A DNA stretch of 64,000 nt from Pseudomonas sp. TCU-HL1 (GTDB lineage: Bacteria > Pseudomonadota > Gammaproteobacteria > Pseudomonadales > Pseudomonadaceae): assembly GCF_001708505.1 (NCBI RefSeq), contig NZ_CP015992.1, positions 4,898,001 through 4,962,000 on the forward strand, read 5' to 3'. Shown in pieces: positions 1-6,993 of the stretch. Position 1 is the first letter of the stretch, and each line of letters begins with the position of its first letter. The position numbers were made by a program, and so were the translations under genes. Below the pieces are notes generated by a model. It was not told where the DNA came from. It saw nothing but the letters and a program-made list of their open reading frames with translations, and did no database searches.

Positions 1-311
1 CAGTCGACATCGGCCTCGCGCAGGGCTCGGTCGATATCGCTACGAGGCAAGCCGCGTTGTGCCAATTCCTCACGGATGCGCTGTGGTCCGTAGCCACCGC
101 GAGCGCGGCTGGCAATGAAGCTTTCGAGATAACGGGATTCGGAGAGCAGGCCCTCTTCCATCAAACGGTCGAGAGCACTGTCGATCAACTCGGGGGGGGC
201 GCCGCGCTGACGCAGCTTGCGCGTCAGCTCGACTCGCCCGTGTTCGCGCTGCGCCAGCAGATCCATGGCGGCCCGCCGCACGGCGGCTGGGCTGTCGAGC
301 ACAACGGGCAT
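1..311 (-). CDS. recX: RecX, regulator of RecA (3' end cut by window edge)
   Basis: Only the N-terminal 103 codons are inside the window; the gene runs off the left edge. The protein starts MPVVLDSPAA and shows the helical, Arg/Glu-rich RecX pattern, including RKLRQRG, EEGLLSESRYLESF and RGGYGPQRIREEL. RecX binds RecA filaments and limits their extension and ATPase activity. It lies 7 bp downstream of the recA stop on the same strand, so it is probably expressed by read-through of the recA transcript and shares its SOS induction. The start at 311 is the first ATG after the recA stop. Confidence 0.9.
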   Translation of the reverse strand, partial: MPVVLDSPAAVRRAAMDLLAQREHGRVELTRKLRQRGAPPELIDSALDRLMEEGLLSESRYLESFIASRARGGYGPQRIREELAQRGLPRSDIDRALREADVD

Positions 312-318
312 GGTGGGA

Positions 319-1365
319 TCAGAGGTCTACGTCGGCCAGGTCATCGACCGAAGCGTTCGCTTTGTTGCTGGCCGTGGAGTTGACCAGCAGCTTCTCGCGA
401 ATGATCTTCTCGATGGCGCTGCCGACTTCCAGATTGTCTTCCAGGTACTTGGCGGCGTTGGCCTTGCCCTGGCCGATCTTGTTGCCCTGGTAGCTGTACC
501 AGGCGCCGGACTTCTCGACCAGGCCCAGCTGCACGCCCAGGTCGATGATTTCGCCGGTGCGATAGATACCCTTGCCGTACATGATCTGGAACTCGGCTTG
601 ACGGAAGGGCGGTGCCACCTTGTTCTTCACGACCTTGACGCGGGTTTCGCTGCCTACCACTTCCTCGCCTTCTTTGACCGCGCCGGTACGACGGATGTCG
701 AGGCGCACGGAAGCGTAGAACTTCAGGGCGTTACCACCAGTGGTGGTTTCCGGGTTGCCGAACATCACACCGATCTTCATACGAATCTGGTTGATGAAGA
801 TAACCAGGCAGTTGGCGTTCTTGATGTTACCGGTGATCTTGCGCAGCGCCTGGGACATCAGGCGCGCTTGCAGGCCAACGTGGGCATCGCCCATCTCGCC
901 TTCGATTTCGGCCTTGGGCACCAGAGCCGCCACGGAGTCAACGATGATCACGTCAACAGCATTGGAGCGCACCAGCATGTCGGTGATTTCCAGTGCCTGC
1001 TCGCCGGTGTCCGGCTGGGATACCAGCAGGTCGTCGACATTCACCCCGAGTTTACCGGCGTAGTCCGGGTCCAGTGCGTGTTCGGCGTCGACGAAGGCGC
1101 AAGTGGCCCCCATCTTCTGGGCTTCGGCGATGACAGAGAGGGTCAGGGTGGTCTTACCGGAGGATTCCGGACCGTAGATCTCGACGATACGGCCTTTCGG
1201 CAGGCCGCCGATGCCGAGGGCGATGTCCAGGCCCAGGGAGCCGGTGGAAATAGCCGGAATGGCCTGGCGGTCGTGGTCGCCCATGCGCATGACCGCGCCT
1301 TTGCCGAACTGCTTCTCGATCTGGCCCAGGGCAGCAGCCAAGGCGCGCTTCTTGTTCTCGTCCAT
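319..1365 (-). CDS. recA: Recombinase RecA
   Basis: 348 residues, the usual family length. RecA forms filaments on single-stranded DNA, catalyses strand exchange, and triggers LexA self-cleavage in the SOS response. Visible motifs are the Walker A box GPESSGKTT at about residues 65-73, a Walker B-type hydrophobic strand ending in D (VDVIIVDSVAAL), and the DNA-binding loop region NQIRMKIGVMFGNPETTTGG. The start is the ATG at 1365 (MDENKKRAL), preceded by a GTGAGGA ribosome site; a longer in-frame extension upstream runs through the promoter and LexA box and is not coding. It is followed closely by recX. Confidence 0.98.
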   Translation of the reverse strand: MDENKKRALAAALGQIEKQFGKGAVMRMGDHDRQAIPAISTGSLGLDIALGIGGLPKGRIVEIYGPESSGKTTLTLSVIAEAQKMGATCAFVDAEHALDPDYAGKLGVNVDDLLVSQPDTGEQALEITDMLVRSNAVDVIIVDSVAALVPKAEIEGEMGDAHVGLQARLMSQALRKITGNIKNANCLVIFINQIRMKIGVMFGNPETTTGGNALKFYASVRLDIRRTGAVKEGEEVVGSETRVKVVKNKVAPPFRQAEFQIMYGKGIYRTGEIIDLGVQLGLVEKSGAWYSYQGNKIGQGKANAAKYLEDNLEVGSAIEKIIREKLLVNSTASNKANASVDDLADVDL

Positions 1366-1409
1366 TGAAGTCCTCACTAAAATCAAGAGGGCCTGGCGGC
1401 CACCAACAA

Positions 1410-1425
1410 CTGTATAAGTAGACAG
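1410..1425 (-). promoter_or_regulatory. LexA (SOS) box over the recA promoter
   Basis: The 16-mer CTGTCTACTTATACAG (minus strand) fits the CTG-N10-CAG LexA consensus. On the minus strand a -35-like TTGCCC (1443-1438), a 17-nt spacer and a -10-like TACTTA (1420-1415) place the -10 inside the box, so bound LexA would block RNA polymerase. The box lies 45-60 bp before the recA start codon. Confidence 0.88.
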
Positions 1426-1452
1426 TATTATTCCATAGGGCAAGTCGCTCGC

Positions 1453-1965
1453 CTACCCCTGGGTGGCTTTTTCTCCTGCAGCTAGTCGGATCAATCCCTG
1501 AAGCGCCTCGGCGACGGTCTGCCGGCGCACGGCCAATCGATCCCCCGGAAAATGGCGGCGCACGGCCTCCACAGCACGTCCATTTCCCCAGGCGAGCCAG
1601 ACAGTACCCACCGGCTTCTCCGGCGAGCCGCCATCGGGTCCGGCGATACCACTGACGGCCACCGCAAAACGCGCACCGCTGCGCTCCTGGGCACCTCGCA
1701 CCATAGCCTCGACCACCTCGCGGCTGACCGCCCCAACCTTGGGGAAAAGCTCGGCCGGCACCGCCAGCTGTGAGGTCTTCTGCTGATTGGAATAGGTGAC
1801 GTAGCCCGTCTCGAACCAGGCCGAACTGCCTGGAATACGGGTGATGGCCTCGGCGATGCCACCTCCCGTGCAGGACTCGGCGGTGCTGACCAACTCACCG
1901 CGAGCCTTCAATTCTTCGCCCAGGCGGGCAGCCAGCAAAGTCAGCTCATCTTCGGTAACGGACAT
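1453..1965 (-). CDS. pncC: CinA C-terminal domain protein / NMN amidohydrolase (PncC type)
   Basis: 170 residues, the length of the stand-alone CinA C-terminal family. Members hydrolyse nicotinamide mononucleotide to NaMN plus ammonia in pyridine nucleotide recycling. The signature LVSTAESCTGGGIAEAIT lies near residues 25-42 and contains the proposed catalytic Ser. GIAGPDGGSPEKPVGTVWLAW follows further on. The start ATG at 1965 has a GGAG site; the in-frame extension upstream reaches into the mutS leader. The gene lies upstream of recA on the same strand and diverges from mutS with 70 bp between starts. A link with competence, implied by the name, is not shown here. Confidence 0.88.
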   Translation of the reverse strand: MSVTEDELTLLAARLGEELKARGELVSTAESCTGGGIAEAITRIPGSSAWFETGYVTYSNQQKTSQLAVPAELFPKVGAVSREVVEAMVRGAQERSGARFAVAVSGIAGPDGGSPEKPVGTVWLAWGNGRAVEAVRRHFPGDRLAVRRQTVAEALQGLIRLAAGEKATQG

Positions 1966-2035
1966 GTGCACTCCGGGGTTAAAGCGGGCCAGCGGGATAC
2001 CGTACACTAGCGCCTTTTGCACGCAAGGCCAGGCA

Positions 2036-4609
2036 ATGAGTCAGAGCGATCTCAGCGACCACACCCCCATGATGCAACAGTACTGGAAGCTGAAGAACCA
2101 GCATCCGGACCAACTGATGTTCTACCGCATGGGCGACTTCTACGAGATCTTCTACGAGGATGCCAAGAAAGCCGCCAAGCTCCTCGACATTACCCTGACC
2201 GCCCGCGGGCAATCGGCAGGCAAGTCGATCCCCATGGCCGGTATTCCCTTCCATGCGGTCGAAGGCTACCTGGCCAAGCTGGTCAAACTCGGCGAGTCCG
2301 TGGTGATCTGCGAGCAGATCGGTGACCCGGCGACCAGCAAAGGGCCCGTCGAGCGGCAGGTCGTCCGCATCATTACTCCAGGCACGGTCAGCGACGAGGC
2401 GCTGCTCGACGAACGCCGCGACAACCTGCTGGCTGCCGTACTGGGCGATGAGCGCCTGTTTGGTCTGGCGGCGCTGGATATCACTAGCGGTCGCTTCAGT
2501 GTTCAGGAAATCAAAGGCTGGGAAAACCTGCTGGCCGAGCTGGAGCGCCTAAACCCCGCGGAACTGCTGATTCCCGATGACTGGCCCCAGGGACTTCCGG
2601 CCGAGAAACGTCGCGGCGTGCGGCGCCGCGCCCCCTGGGACTTCGACCGCGACTCCGCGAAGAAGAGCCTGTGCCAGCAGTTCGGCGTTCAGGACCTCAA
2701 GGGTTTCGGCTGCGAAACCCTGACCCTGGCCATCGGCTCCGCCGGCTGCCTGCTGGCGTATGCCAAGGAAACCCAGCGCACCGCCCTGCCCCACCTGCGC
2801 AGCCTGCGCCATGAGCGCATCAACGACACCGTCATCCTCGACGCCGCCAGCCGCCGCAACCTGGAGCTGGATGTGAACCTCTCCGGCGGCCGCGACAATA
2901 CCCTGCAATCGGTCATCGACCGCTGCCAGACCGCCATGGGCAGCCGCCTGCTGAGCCGCTGGCTGAATCGCCCGCTGCGCGACCGCGCCGTGCTGGTTGC
3001 CCGTCAGGACGCTATCGACTGTCTGCTGGATCGTTACCGTTTCGAAGGCCTGCAACCGCAATTGAAGGAGATCGGCGACGTCGAGCGCATCCTCGCCCGT
3101 ATCGGCCTGCGCAATGCGCGCCCGCGCGACCTTGCCCGACTCCGCGACGCACTGGCCGCCCTGCCGCAACTGCAGGGGGCCATGACCGAACTGGAAGCAC
3201 CACACCTGCAGACACTGGCCGGCGGCATTTGCACCTATCCGGAACTGGCCGACCTGCTGGCCCGAGCAGTCATCGACAACCCGCCAGCCGTCATTCGCGA
3301 CGGCGGCGTGATCAAGACCGGCTACGACACCGAGCTGGATGAACTGCAGGCGCTCAGCGAAAACGCCGGCCAGTACCTCATGGACCTGGAAACCCGTGAG
3401 AAGGCCCGCACCGGCCTGCCTAACCTGAAGGTCGGCTACAACCGCATCCACGGCTATTACATCGAGCTGCCGCGCGTGCAAGCCGAACAGGCACCGGCTG
3501 ACTACATTCGTCGCCAGACGCTGAAAGGTGCCGAGCGCTTCATCACGCCGGAACTGAAGGCCTTCGAAGACAAGGCGCTATCCGCCAAGAGCCGTGCCCT
3601 GGCGCGGGAAAAGCTGCTCTACGACGAATTGCTGGAGCTGCTGATCGTGCAACTCGGGCCATTACAGGATACTGCCGCGGCACTAGCTGAACTGGACGTT
3701 TTGAGCAACTTCGCCGAGCGCGCGCTGAACCTTGACCTGAATCGCCCACGCTTCGTCGATGAGCCCTGCATGCGCATCAACCAAGGCCGTCACCCGGTAG
3801 TGGAACAGGTGCTGGATACGCCGTTCGTAGCCAACGACCTGGCGCTGGACGATGCCACTCGCATGCTGATCATCACCGGCCCGAACATGGGCGGTAAATC
3901 GACCTACATGCGCCAGACTGCGCTGATCGTACTGCTCGCCCATATCGGCTGCTTCGTGCCGGCGGCCAGCTGCGAACTGTCGCTGGTCGACCGCATCTTC
4001 ACCCGTATCGGCTCCAGCGACGACCTGGCCGGTGGTCGCTCTACCTTCATGGTGGAAATGAGCGAGACGGCCAACATCCTGCACAATGCCTCTGCCAGCA
4101 GCCTGGTGCTGATGGACGAGGTGGGCCGCGGCACCAGTACCTTCGACGGCTTGTCGCTGGCCTGGGCAGCGGCCGAGCACCTCGCCCGCCTGCGCGCGTT
4201 CACCCTCTTCGCGACTCATTATTTCGAGCTGACCGTGCTGCCGGAGAGCGAACCCGTCGTGGCCAACGTTCACCTCAACGCGACTGAGCACAACGAGCGG
4301 ATCGTGTTCCTGCACCATGTGCTGCCCGGCCCGGCCAGCCAGAGCTATGGTCTGGCGGTGGCGCAGTTGGCGGGGGTGCCGGGTGATGTGATCCAGCGTG
4401 CCCGCGAGCATCTGGCACGCCTGGAAACCACCAGCCTGCCCCACGAGACTCCGCGTCAGATCCCCGGCCTGCCCAACGCGCCCATGCAAAGCGACCTCTT
4501 CGCCAGCCTGCCGCACCCGGTGCTGGACGAATTGGCGAAGATCAAGCCGGATGATCTGACGCCCCGGCAGGCGCTCGAGCTGTTATATACACTGAAGTCA
4601 CGCATCTAA
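2036..4609 (+). CDS. mutS: DNA mismatch repair ATPase MutS
   Basis: 857 residues, full length. MutS recognises mismatches and small loops and recruits MutL. The N-terminal mismatch-binding F-x-E motif is visible (FYE at 35-37 in GDFYEIF). The ATPase carries Walker A TGPNMGGKST at about 615-624, the Walker B segment LVLMDEVGRGTSTFDG, and a C-terminal dimerisation region ending YTLKSRI. The start is ATG 2036 (MSQSDLSDHTP), after an AAGG site; the frame is open further upstream, but that part overlaps the divergent pncC gene and has no MutS similarity. No frameshift is seen, so mismatch repair should be functional. Confidence 0.97.
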   Translation: MSQSDLSDHTPMMQQYWKLKNQHPDQLMFYRMGDFYEIFYEDAKKAAKLLDITLTARGQSAGKSIPMAGIPFHAVEGYLAKLVKLGESVVICEQIGDPATSKGPVERQVVRIITPGTVSDEALLDERRDNLLAAVLGDERLFGLAALDITSGRFSVQEIKGWENLLAELERLNPAELLIPDDWPQGLPAEKRRGVRRRAPWDFDRDSAKKSLCQQFGVQDLKGFGCETLTLAIGSAGCLLAYAKETQRTALPHLRSLRHERINDTVILDAASRRNLELDVNLSGGRDNTLQSVIDRCQTAMGSRLLSRWLNRPLRDRAVLVARQDAIDCLLDRYRFEGLQPQLKEIGDVERILARIGLRNARPRDLARLRDALAALPQLQGAMTELEAPHLQTLAGGICTYPELADLLARAVIDNPPAVIRDGGVIKTGYDTELDELQALSENAGQYLMDLETREKARTGLPNLKVGYNRIHGYYIELPRVQAEQAPADYIRRQTLKGAERFITPELKAFEDKALSAKSRALAREKLLYDELLELLIVQLGPLQDTAAALAELDVLSNFAERALNLDLNRPRFVDEPCMRINQGRHPVVEQVLDTPFVANDLALDDATRMLIITGPNMGGKSTYMRQTALIVLLAHIGCFVPAASCELSLVDRIFTRIGSSDDLAGGRSTFMVEMSETANILHNASASSLVLMDEVGRGTSTFDGLSLAWAAAEHLARLRAFTLFATHYFELTVLPESEPVVANVHLNATEHNERIVFLHHVLPGPASQSYGLAVAQLAGVPGDVIQRAREHLARLETTSLPHETPRQIPGLPNAPMQSDLFASLPHPVLDELAKIKPDDLTPRQALELLYTLKSRI

Positions 4610-4749
4610 CCCCTAAACCGCACAAGCTGATAGAATCCCGCGCGCTCTGGAATACACCCGGGAATCAGCCTGCCCGGCGCCGCGAGTTCCCGAGCCGAGA
4701 AGCCGGATATAGAAGGCTTCCGAGCCGCCGCTTGAGGAGAAGAATAGAA

Positions 4750-5073
4750 ATGACCTTCGTCGTCACCGACAACTGCATCAAATGCAAATACACCGACTGT
4801 GTGGAAGTCTGTCCGGTGGACTGCTTCTACGAAGGCCCGAACTTCCTGGTCATTCACCCGGACGAGTGCATCGACTGCGCGCTTTGCGAGCCTGAATGCC
4901 CCGCGCAAGCCATCTTCTCCGAGGATGAAGTGCCTGAGGACATGCAGGAGTTCACCGAACTGAACCGTGATCTGGCTGAAGTCTGGCCAAACATCACCGA
5001 GAAGAAAGACTCCCTGCCCGACGCCGAAGAGTGGGATGGCGTCAAAGGCAAGCTGGAGCACCTGGAGCGCTGA
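4750..5073 (+). CDS. fdxA: 7Fe ferredoxin (Azotobacter FdI type)
   Basis: 107 residues, acidic, cytoplasmic electron carrier. The Cys pattern matches Azotobacter FdI: C9, C17 and C50 for the [3Fe-4S] cluster and C21, C40, C43, C46 for the [4Fe-4S] cluster, with C12 and C25 extra. The long C-terminal tail after residue 60 is typical of the family. A strong GAGGAGA ribosome site precedes ATG 4750. It is monocistronic, closed by a terminator about 25 bp after the stop. The physiological partner cannot be told from the sequence. Confidence 0.95.
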   Translation: MTFVVTDNCIKCKYTDCVEVCPVDCFYEGPNFLVIHPDECIDCALCEPECPAQAIFSEDEVPEDMQEFTELNRDLAEVWPNITEKKDSLPDAEEWDGVKGKLEHLER

Positions 5074-5095
5074 TCCACTTCCGCAGCCCCAACGC

Positions 5096-5128
5096 AAAAA
5101 GGCCCGCATCTGCGGGCCTTTTGCTTTT
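5096..5128 (+). terminator. fdxA rho-independent terminator
   Basis: Stem GGCCCGCA (5101-5108) / TGCGGGCC (5111-5118), extended by flanking A/T pairs, followed by TTTTGCTTTT. The A-run on the other side could let it also act on the minus strand, but rsmZ has its own terminator before this point. Confidence 0.88.
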
Positions 5129-5137
5129 CTGCGGACG

Positions 5138-5268
5138 AAAAAAGGGGCGGGGATTACCCGCCCACTCTTTTGTCCCTATTCCCTGTAGTCCTTGCTCATC
5201 ATCCTGATGAATCGCATCCGGCGATGTCCTTGGTCGATGTCCTTATCAACCTGCATACATCCTGTACG
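5138..5268 (-). ncRNA. rsmZ: RsmZ, small RNA that sequesters RsmA/CsrA
   Basis: About 131 nt, read right to left. The transcript would start near 5268 (CGTACAGGATG), 8-9 nt after a -10-like TAATAT at 5282-5277. It carries eight GGA motifs (AGGAUG, AAGGACA twice, CCGGAUG, CAGGAUG, AAGGACU, CAGGGA, AGGGACA), the RsmA/CsrA binding signature. It ends in a strong terminator: stem GGGCGGG (5163-5157) / CCCGCCC (5151-5145) followed by CTTTTTT. Its position between fdxA and rpoS is the known Pseudomonas rsmZ locus. A perfect GacA-type element lies about 180 bp upstream. RsmZ titrates RsmA under GacS/GacA control, switching cells toward biofilm and secondary metabolism. Exact ends are inferred. Confidence 0.88.
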
Positions 5269-5276
5269 CAAGAGTG

Positions 5277-5282
5277 ATATTA
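5277..5282 (-). promoter_or_regulatory. rsmZ -10 element
   Basis: TAATAT on the minus strand, 8-9 nt before the inferred rsmZ start. No good -35 is evident, as expected for a GacA-dependent promoter. Confidence 0.6.
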
Positions 5283-5289
5283 GCGATCC

Positions 5290-5443
5290 GGGAGGAACGA
5301 GCAAGCGCGTGGAAGTGCCCGAAAAGAGCGAAAAAGCTCGCACACATAAAATTAAAGATCATATATTTCAACAGCTTACTAATTATCCACTTCCTATCCT
5401 CACCATTCTCGAGCAGCAATTTCCTCCAATCACGTACATAGCA
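5290..5443. other. A+T-rich linker between the GacA element and rsmZ
   Basis: About 150 bp, clearly richer in A+T than the surrounding sequence (for example ATAAAATTAAAGATCATATAT near 5346). No gene is supported. In P. aeruginosa and P. fluorescens the corresponding linker binds MvaT/MvaU-type H-NS proteins; a similar role here is inferred from position and composition only. Confidence 0.6.
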
Positions 5444-5461
5444 TGTAAGCGATGGCTTACA
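5444..5461 (-). promoter_or_regulatory. GacA upstream activating sequence of rsmZ
   Basis: TGTAAGCGATGGCTTACA is an exact match to the palindromic GacA site TGTAAG-N6-CTTACA. It lies about 180 bp upstream of the inferred rsmZ start, the usual distance in Pseudomonas. This is strong support both for the small RNA and for GacS/GacA control. Confidence 0.9.
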
Positions 5462-5634
5462 TTGCAATGTATAAAAGAGGATCTCCTTGCCTTTCCATGT
5501 CACCAAGTTGCATCACTGCGAACGCGATCAAGCAGCAGGTAGCCGCGCTCGGAAACGGGAGCAAACCCTTGCACCAATGCTTCCTCTATCGATCGGAAAA
5601 GCACCGGAGCGACCTATCGAAGATCACATCGCTA
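5462..5634. other. Intergenic stretch between the GacA site and the insertion sequence
   Basis: About 170 bp without a supported gene. Before the insertion it would have joined directly to the rpoS terminator. A short palindrome ATTGCAAT adjoins the GacA element at 5461. Short open frames here lack ribosome sites and run into rsmZ or the insertion sequence. Confidence 0.5.
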
Positions 5635-5642
5635 TAAAAAAG
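5635..5642. repeat. Left 8-bp target-site duplication (TAAAAAAG)
   Basis: Identical to 6949-6956 on the other side of the insertion sequence. Eight bp is the duplication length expected of the ISL3 family. Confidence 0.9.
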
Positions 5643-5667
5643 GGTTCATCGCGCTTTCCCGGGGAAG
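5643..5667. repeat. Left inverted repeat of the ISL3 element
   Basis: Begins GGTTCATCGCG; pairs with 6924-6948 at 19 of 25 positions. The stop codon of the unshifted transposase frame (5646-5648) lies inside it. Confidence 0.85.
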
Positions 5668-6849
5668 GCGTCCTTGATTTTCAGGAAGAAGTACGCCGAG
5701 TCCCGGAAACCATAGGCCATGCGCTTGATCGCCTTGATGCGGTTGTTCACGCCCTCCAGGACGCTGGTGTGCATGGGGAAGCGAGCACTGGCGAGGATGC
5801 CCCGGAGCGTATTTGCGCAGGTTGCGGGCGAAGCGTTGGAGCGGCGCGAGGCCGCTGTCCCGGGCGTGCCGCAGCCAGGTTCGCCAGCGCCGCCAGCCTT
5901 CCCGCACGCTGGGGGCGTACCAGACTTCCTTCAGCGCATCCTTGAGCACATAGACCGTGGCCAGTGGCTGGTTGGCCGCGAGCAATTCCTGCAACTGCAC
6001 GGCCTGCCCGTCCTTGAGGTTCTCGCGATTGCGCAGCAACAGCCAGCGGCTTTGCTTGACCACCTTGCGCGCCGGTTTGTCTTCGCGCAGGAGGTTGGCC
6101 TGGTCGACCCGGATGCGGTCGATCACCTCACGGCCGTAGCGCGCCACCACATGGAACAGGTCGTACACCACTTCGGCCTGCGGGCAGTGCTGCTGCACTT
6201 CCAGGTCGAAAGCGGTGTTCATGTCCATCGCCACCGCCTCGATCTGCTGGCAGCGCGCGCCGAGCAACTCGAAGAACGGGCGAATGGCCTCGCGGCTATT
6301 GCCGTGGCCGACCCACAACACGCGCGTGCGCTCGGCATCCATGATCACCGTGGCGTAGCGATGGCCCTTGTGCAGGGCAAACTCGTCCATCACCAGGCGG
6401 CGGACGTCGCCCGGCTCGAAGGTCCCGACTTCGGCTTCCAGGCGGCGTTTGTCCAGCGTCTTGAGGGTGTGCCAGTGCAGGCCGGTGAGGCGGCTGACGT
6501 GGCTGATCGGCAAGAGCTGCAAGAGGCTTTCGAGCCAGACCTGCAAGCGTCGAGTCAGCCGTGAGGCCGGCTCCAGCCAGTCGATCCGCTCGGTCACCCG
6601 CCCACAACCCAGGCAGTCGACGCGGCGCACGGGCAGTTGGAGCAGGACGCGCTGATCCAGCAGGTCACGGTCGCGCACCTGGCGGATACGCCGCTCGTGG
6701 ATCAACGGGCTGGGCTGCAGGCAGCGCCCACATCGGGGCACTCGGTCGACCTGGGGCTCCAGTTCAATCAGCAGGGTGTGTTCAGCAGCGGGACGACAGG
6801 CGACGACCTCGTAGCCTGGCCAGAAAGCGGCAAGATCAATAGGATGCAT
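5646..6849 (-). pseudogene. ISL3-family transposase, frameshifted near the C terminus
   Basis: A DDE transposase of about 400 codons. The N terminus has the ISL3 zinc finger (PRCGRC near 38-43, DCLGCGRV near 77-84) and a helix-turn-helix. The catalytic core follows, with the first Asp in LVMDEFALHKGH and the second in AVAMDMNTAFD. The frame breaks at the C run 5800-5803, which has one base more than needed (CCGGGGC instead of CCGGGC on the coding strand). Beyond it the original frame gives LEGVNNRIKAIKRMAYGF and ends at 5646-5648; the actual frame gives unrelated sequence to 5632. The catalytic Glu (LEGVNN) lies past the break, so the product should be inactive unless the shift is corrected or is a sequencing error. 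Confidence 0.85.
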
Positions 6850-6923
6850 GGCGACAGCAGGGCGTGGGGGTTGGTGTGTTTGGCGACTGCCAATTTACCC
6901 GCTTCCCTGACTGTCAACTCGCT

Positions 6924-6948
6924 CTTCCCCCAGACTCCGCGAAGAACC
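6924..6948. repeat. Right inverted repeat of the ISL3 element
   Basis: Reverse complement begins GGTTCTTCGCG; partner of 5643-5667. It lies about 75 bp upstream of the transposase start. Confidence 0.85.
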
Positions 6949-6956
6949 TAAAAAAG
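6949..6956. repeat. Right 8-bp target-site duplication (TAAAAAAG)
   Basis: Exact copy of 5635-5642. On the minus strand it reads CTTTTTTA and still serves as the T-tract of the rpoS terminator. Confidence 0.9.
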
Positions 6957-6973
6957 CCCGGCCAAAGCCGGGC
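6950..6973 (-). terminator. rpoS rho-independent terminator
   Basis: Minus-strand stem GCCCGGC (6973-6967) / GCCGGGC (6962-6956) with loop TTTG, followed by TTTTTT (6955-6950). It lies about 20 bp past the rpoS stop. The T-tract is one copy of the insertion target duplication, so termination is probably preserved. Confidence 0.88.
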
Positions 6974-6993
6974 TCCTTCAGATCATCAACGCT

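Larger units (their letters stand above)
5643..6948 (-). mobile_element. ISL3-family insertion sequence, 1306 bp, inserted in the rpoS terminator
   Basis: The ends are defined by imperfect 25-bp inverted repeats (5643-5667 and 6924-6948, 19 of 25 matching, outermost GGTTC) and by the exact 8-bp duplication TAAAAAAG outside them. One transposase gene fills the element and is read on the minus strand, the same direction as rpoS and rsmZ. Removing the element and one duplication copy restores rpoS terminator hairpin-TTTTTTA-rsmZ upstream region, so the insertion hit the T-tract of the rpoS terminator. Confidence 0.93.

Noticed and set aside
1366..1443. 26-codon N-terminal extension of RecA
   Set aside because: It would be translated from the LexA box and promoter itself; the Shine-Dalgarno before 1365 decides the start.
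1841..2035. 65-codon N-terminal extension of MutS
   Set aside because: It overlaps the divergent pncC gene and has no MutS similarity; ATG 2036 gives the normal family N terminus.
5192..5542. Open frame of 116 codons over rsmZ and its control region
   Set aside because: It overlaps the small RNA, the A+T-rich linker and the GacA site, has no ribosome site, and shows no similarity I recognise. The opposite-strand frame at 5246-5506 fails for the same reasons.
5487..5945. Plus-strand open frame running from the intergenic region into the insertion sequence
   Set aside because: It crosses the insertion boundary at 5643, so it cannot be an ancestral gene, and it opposes the transposase.
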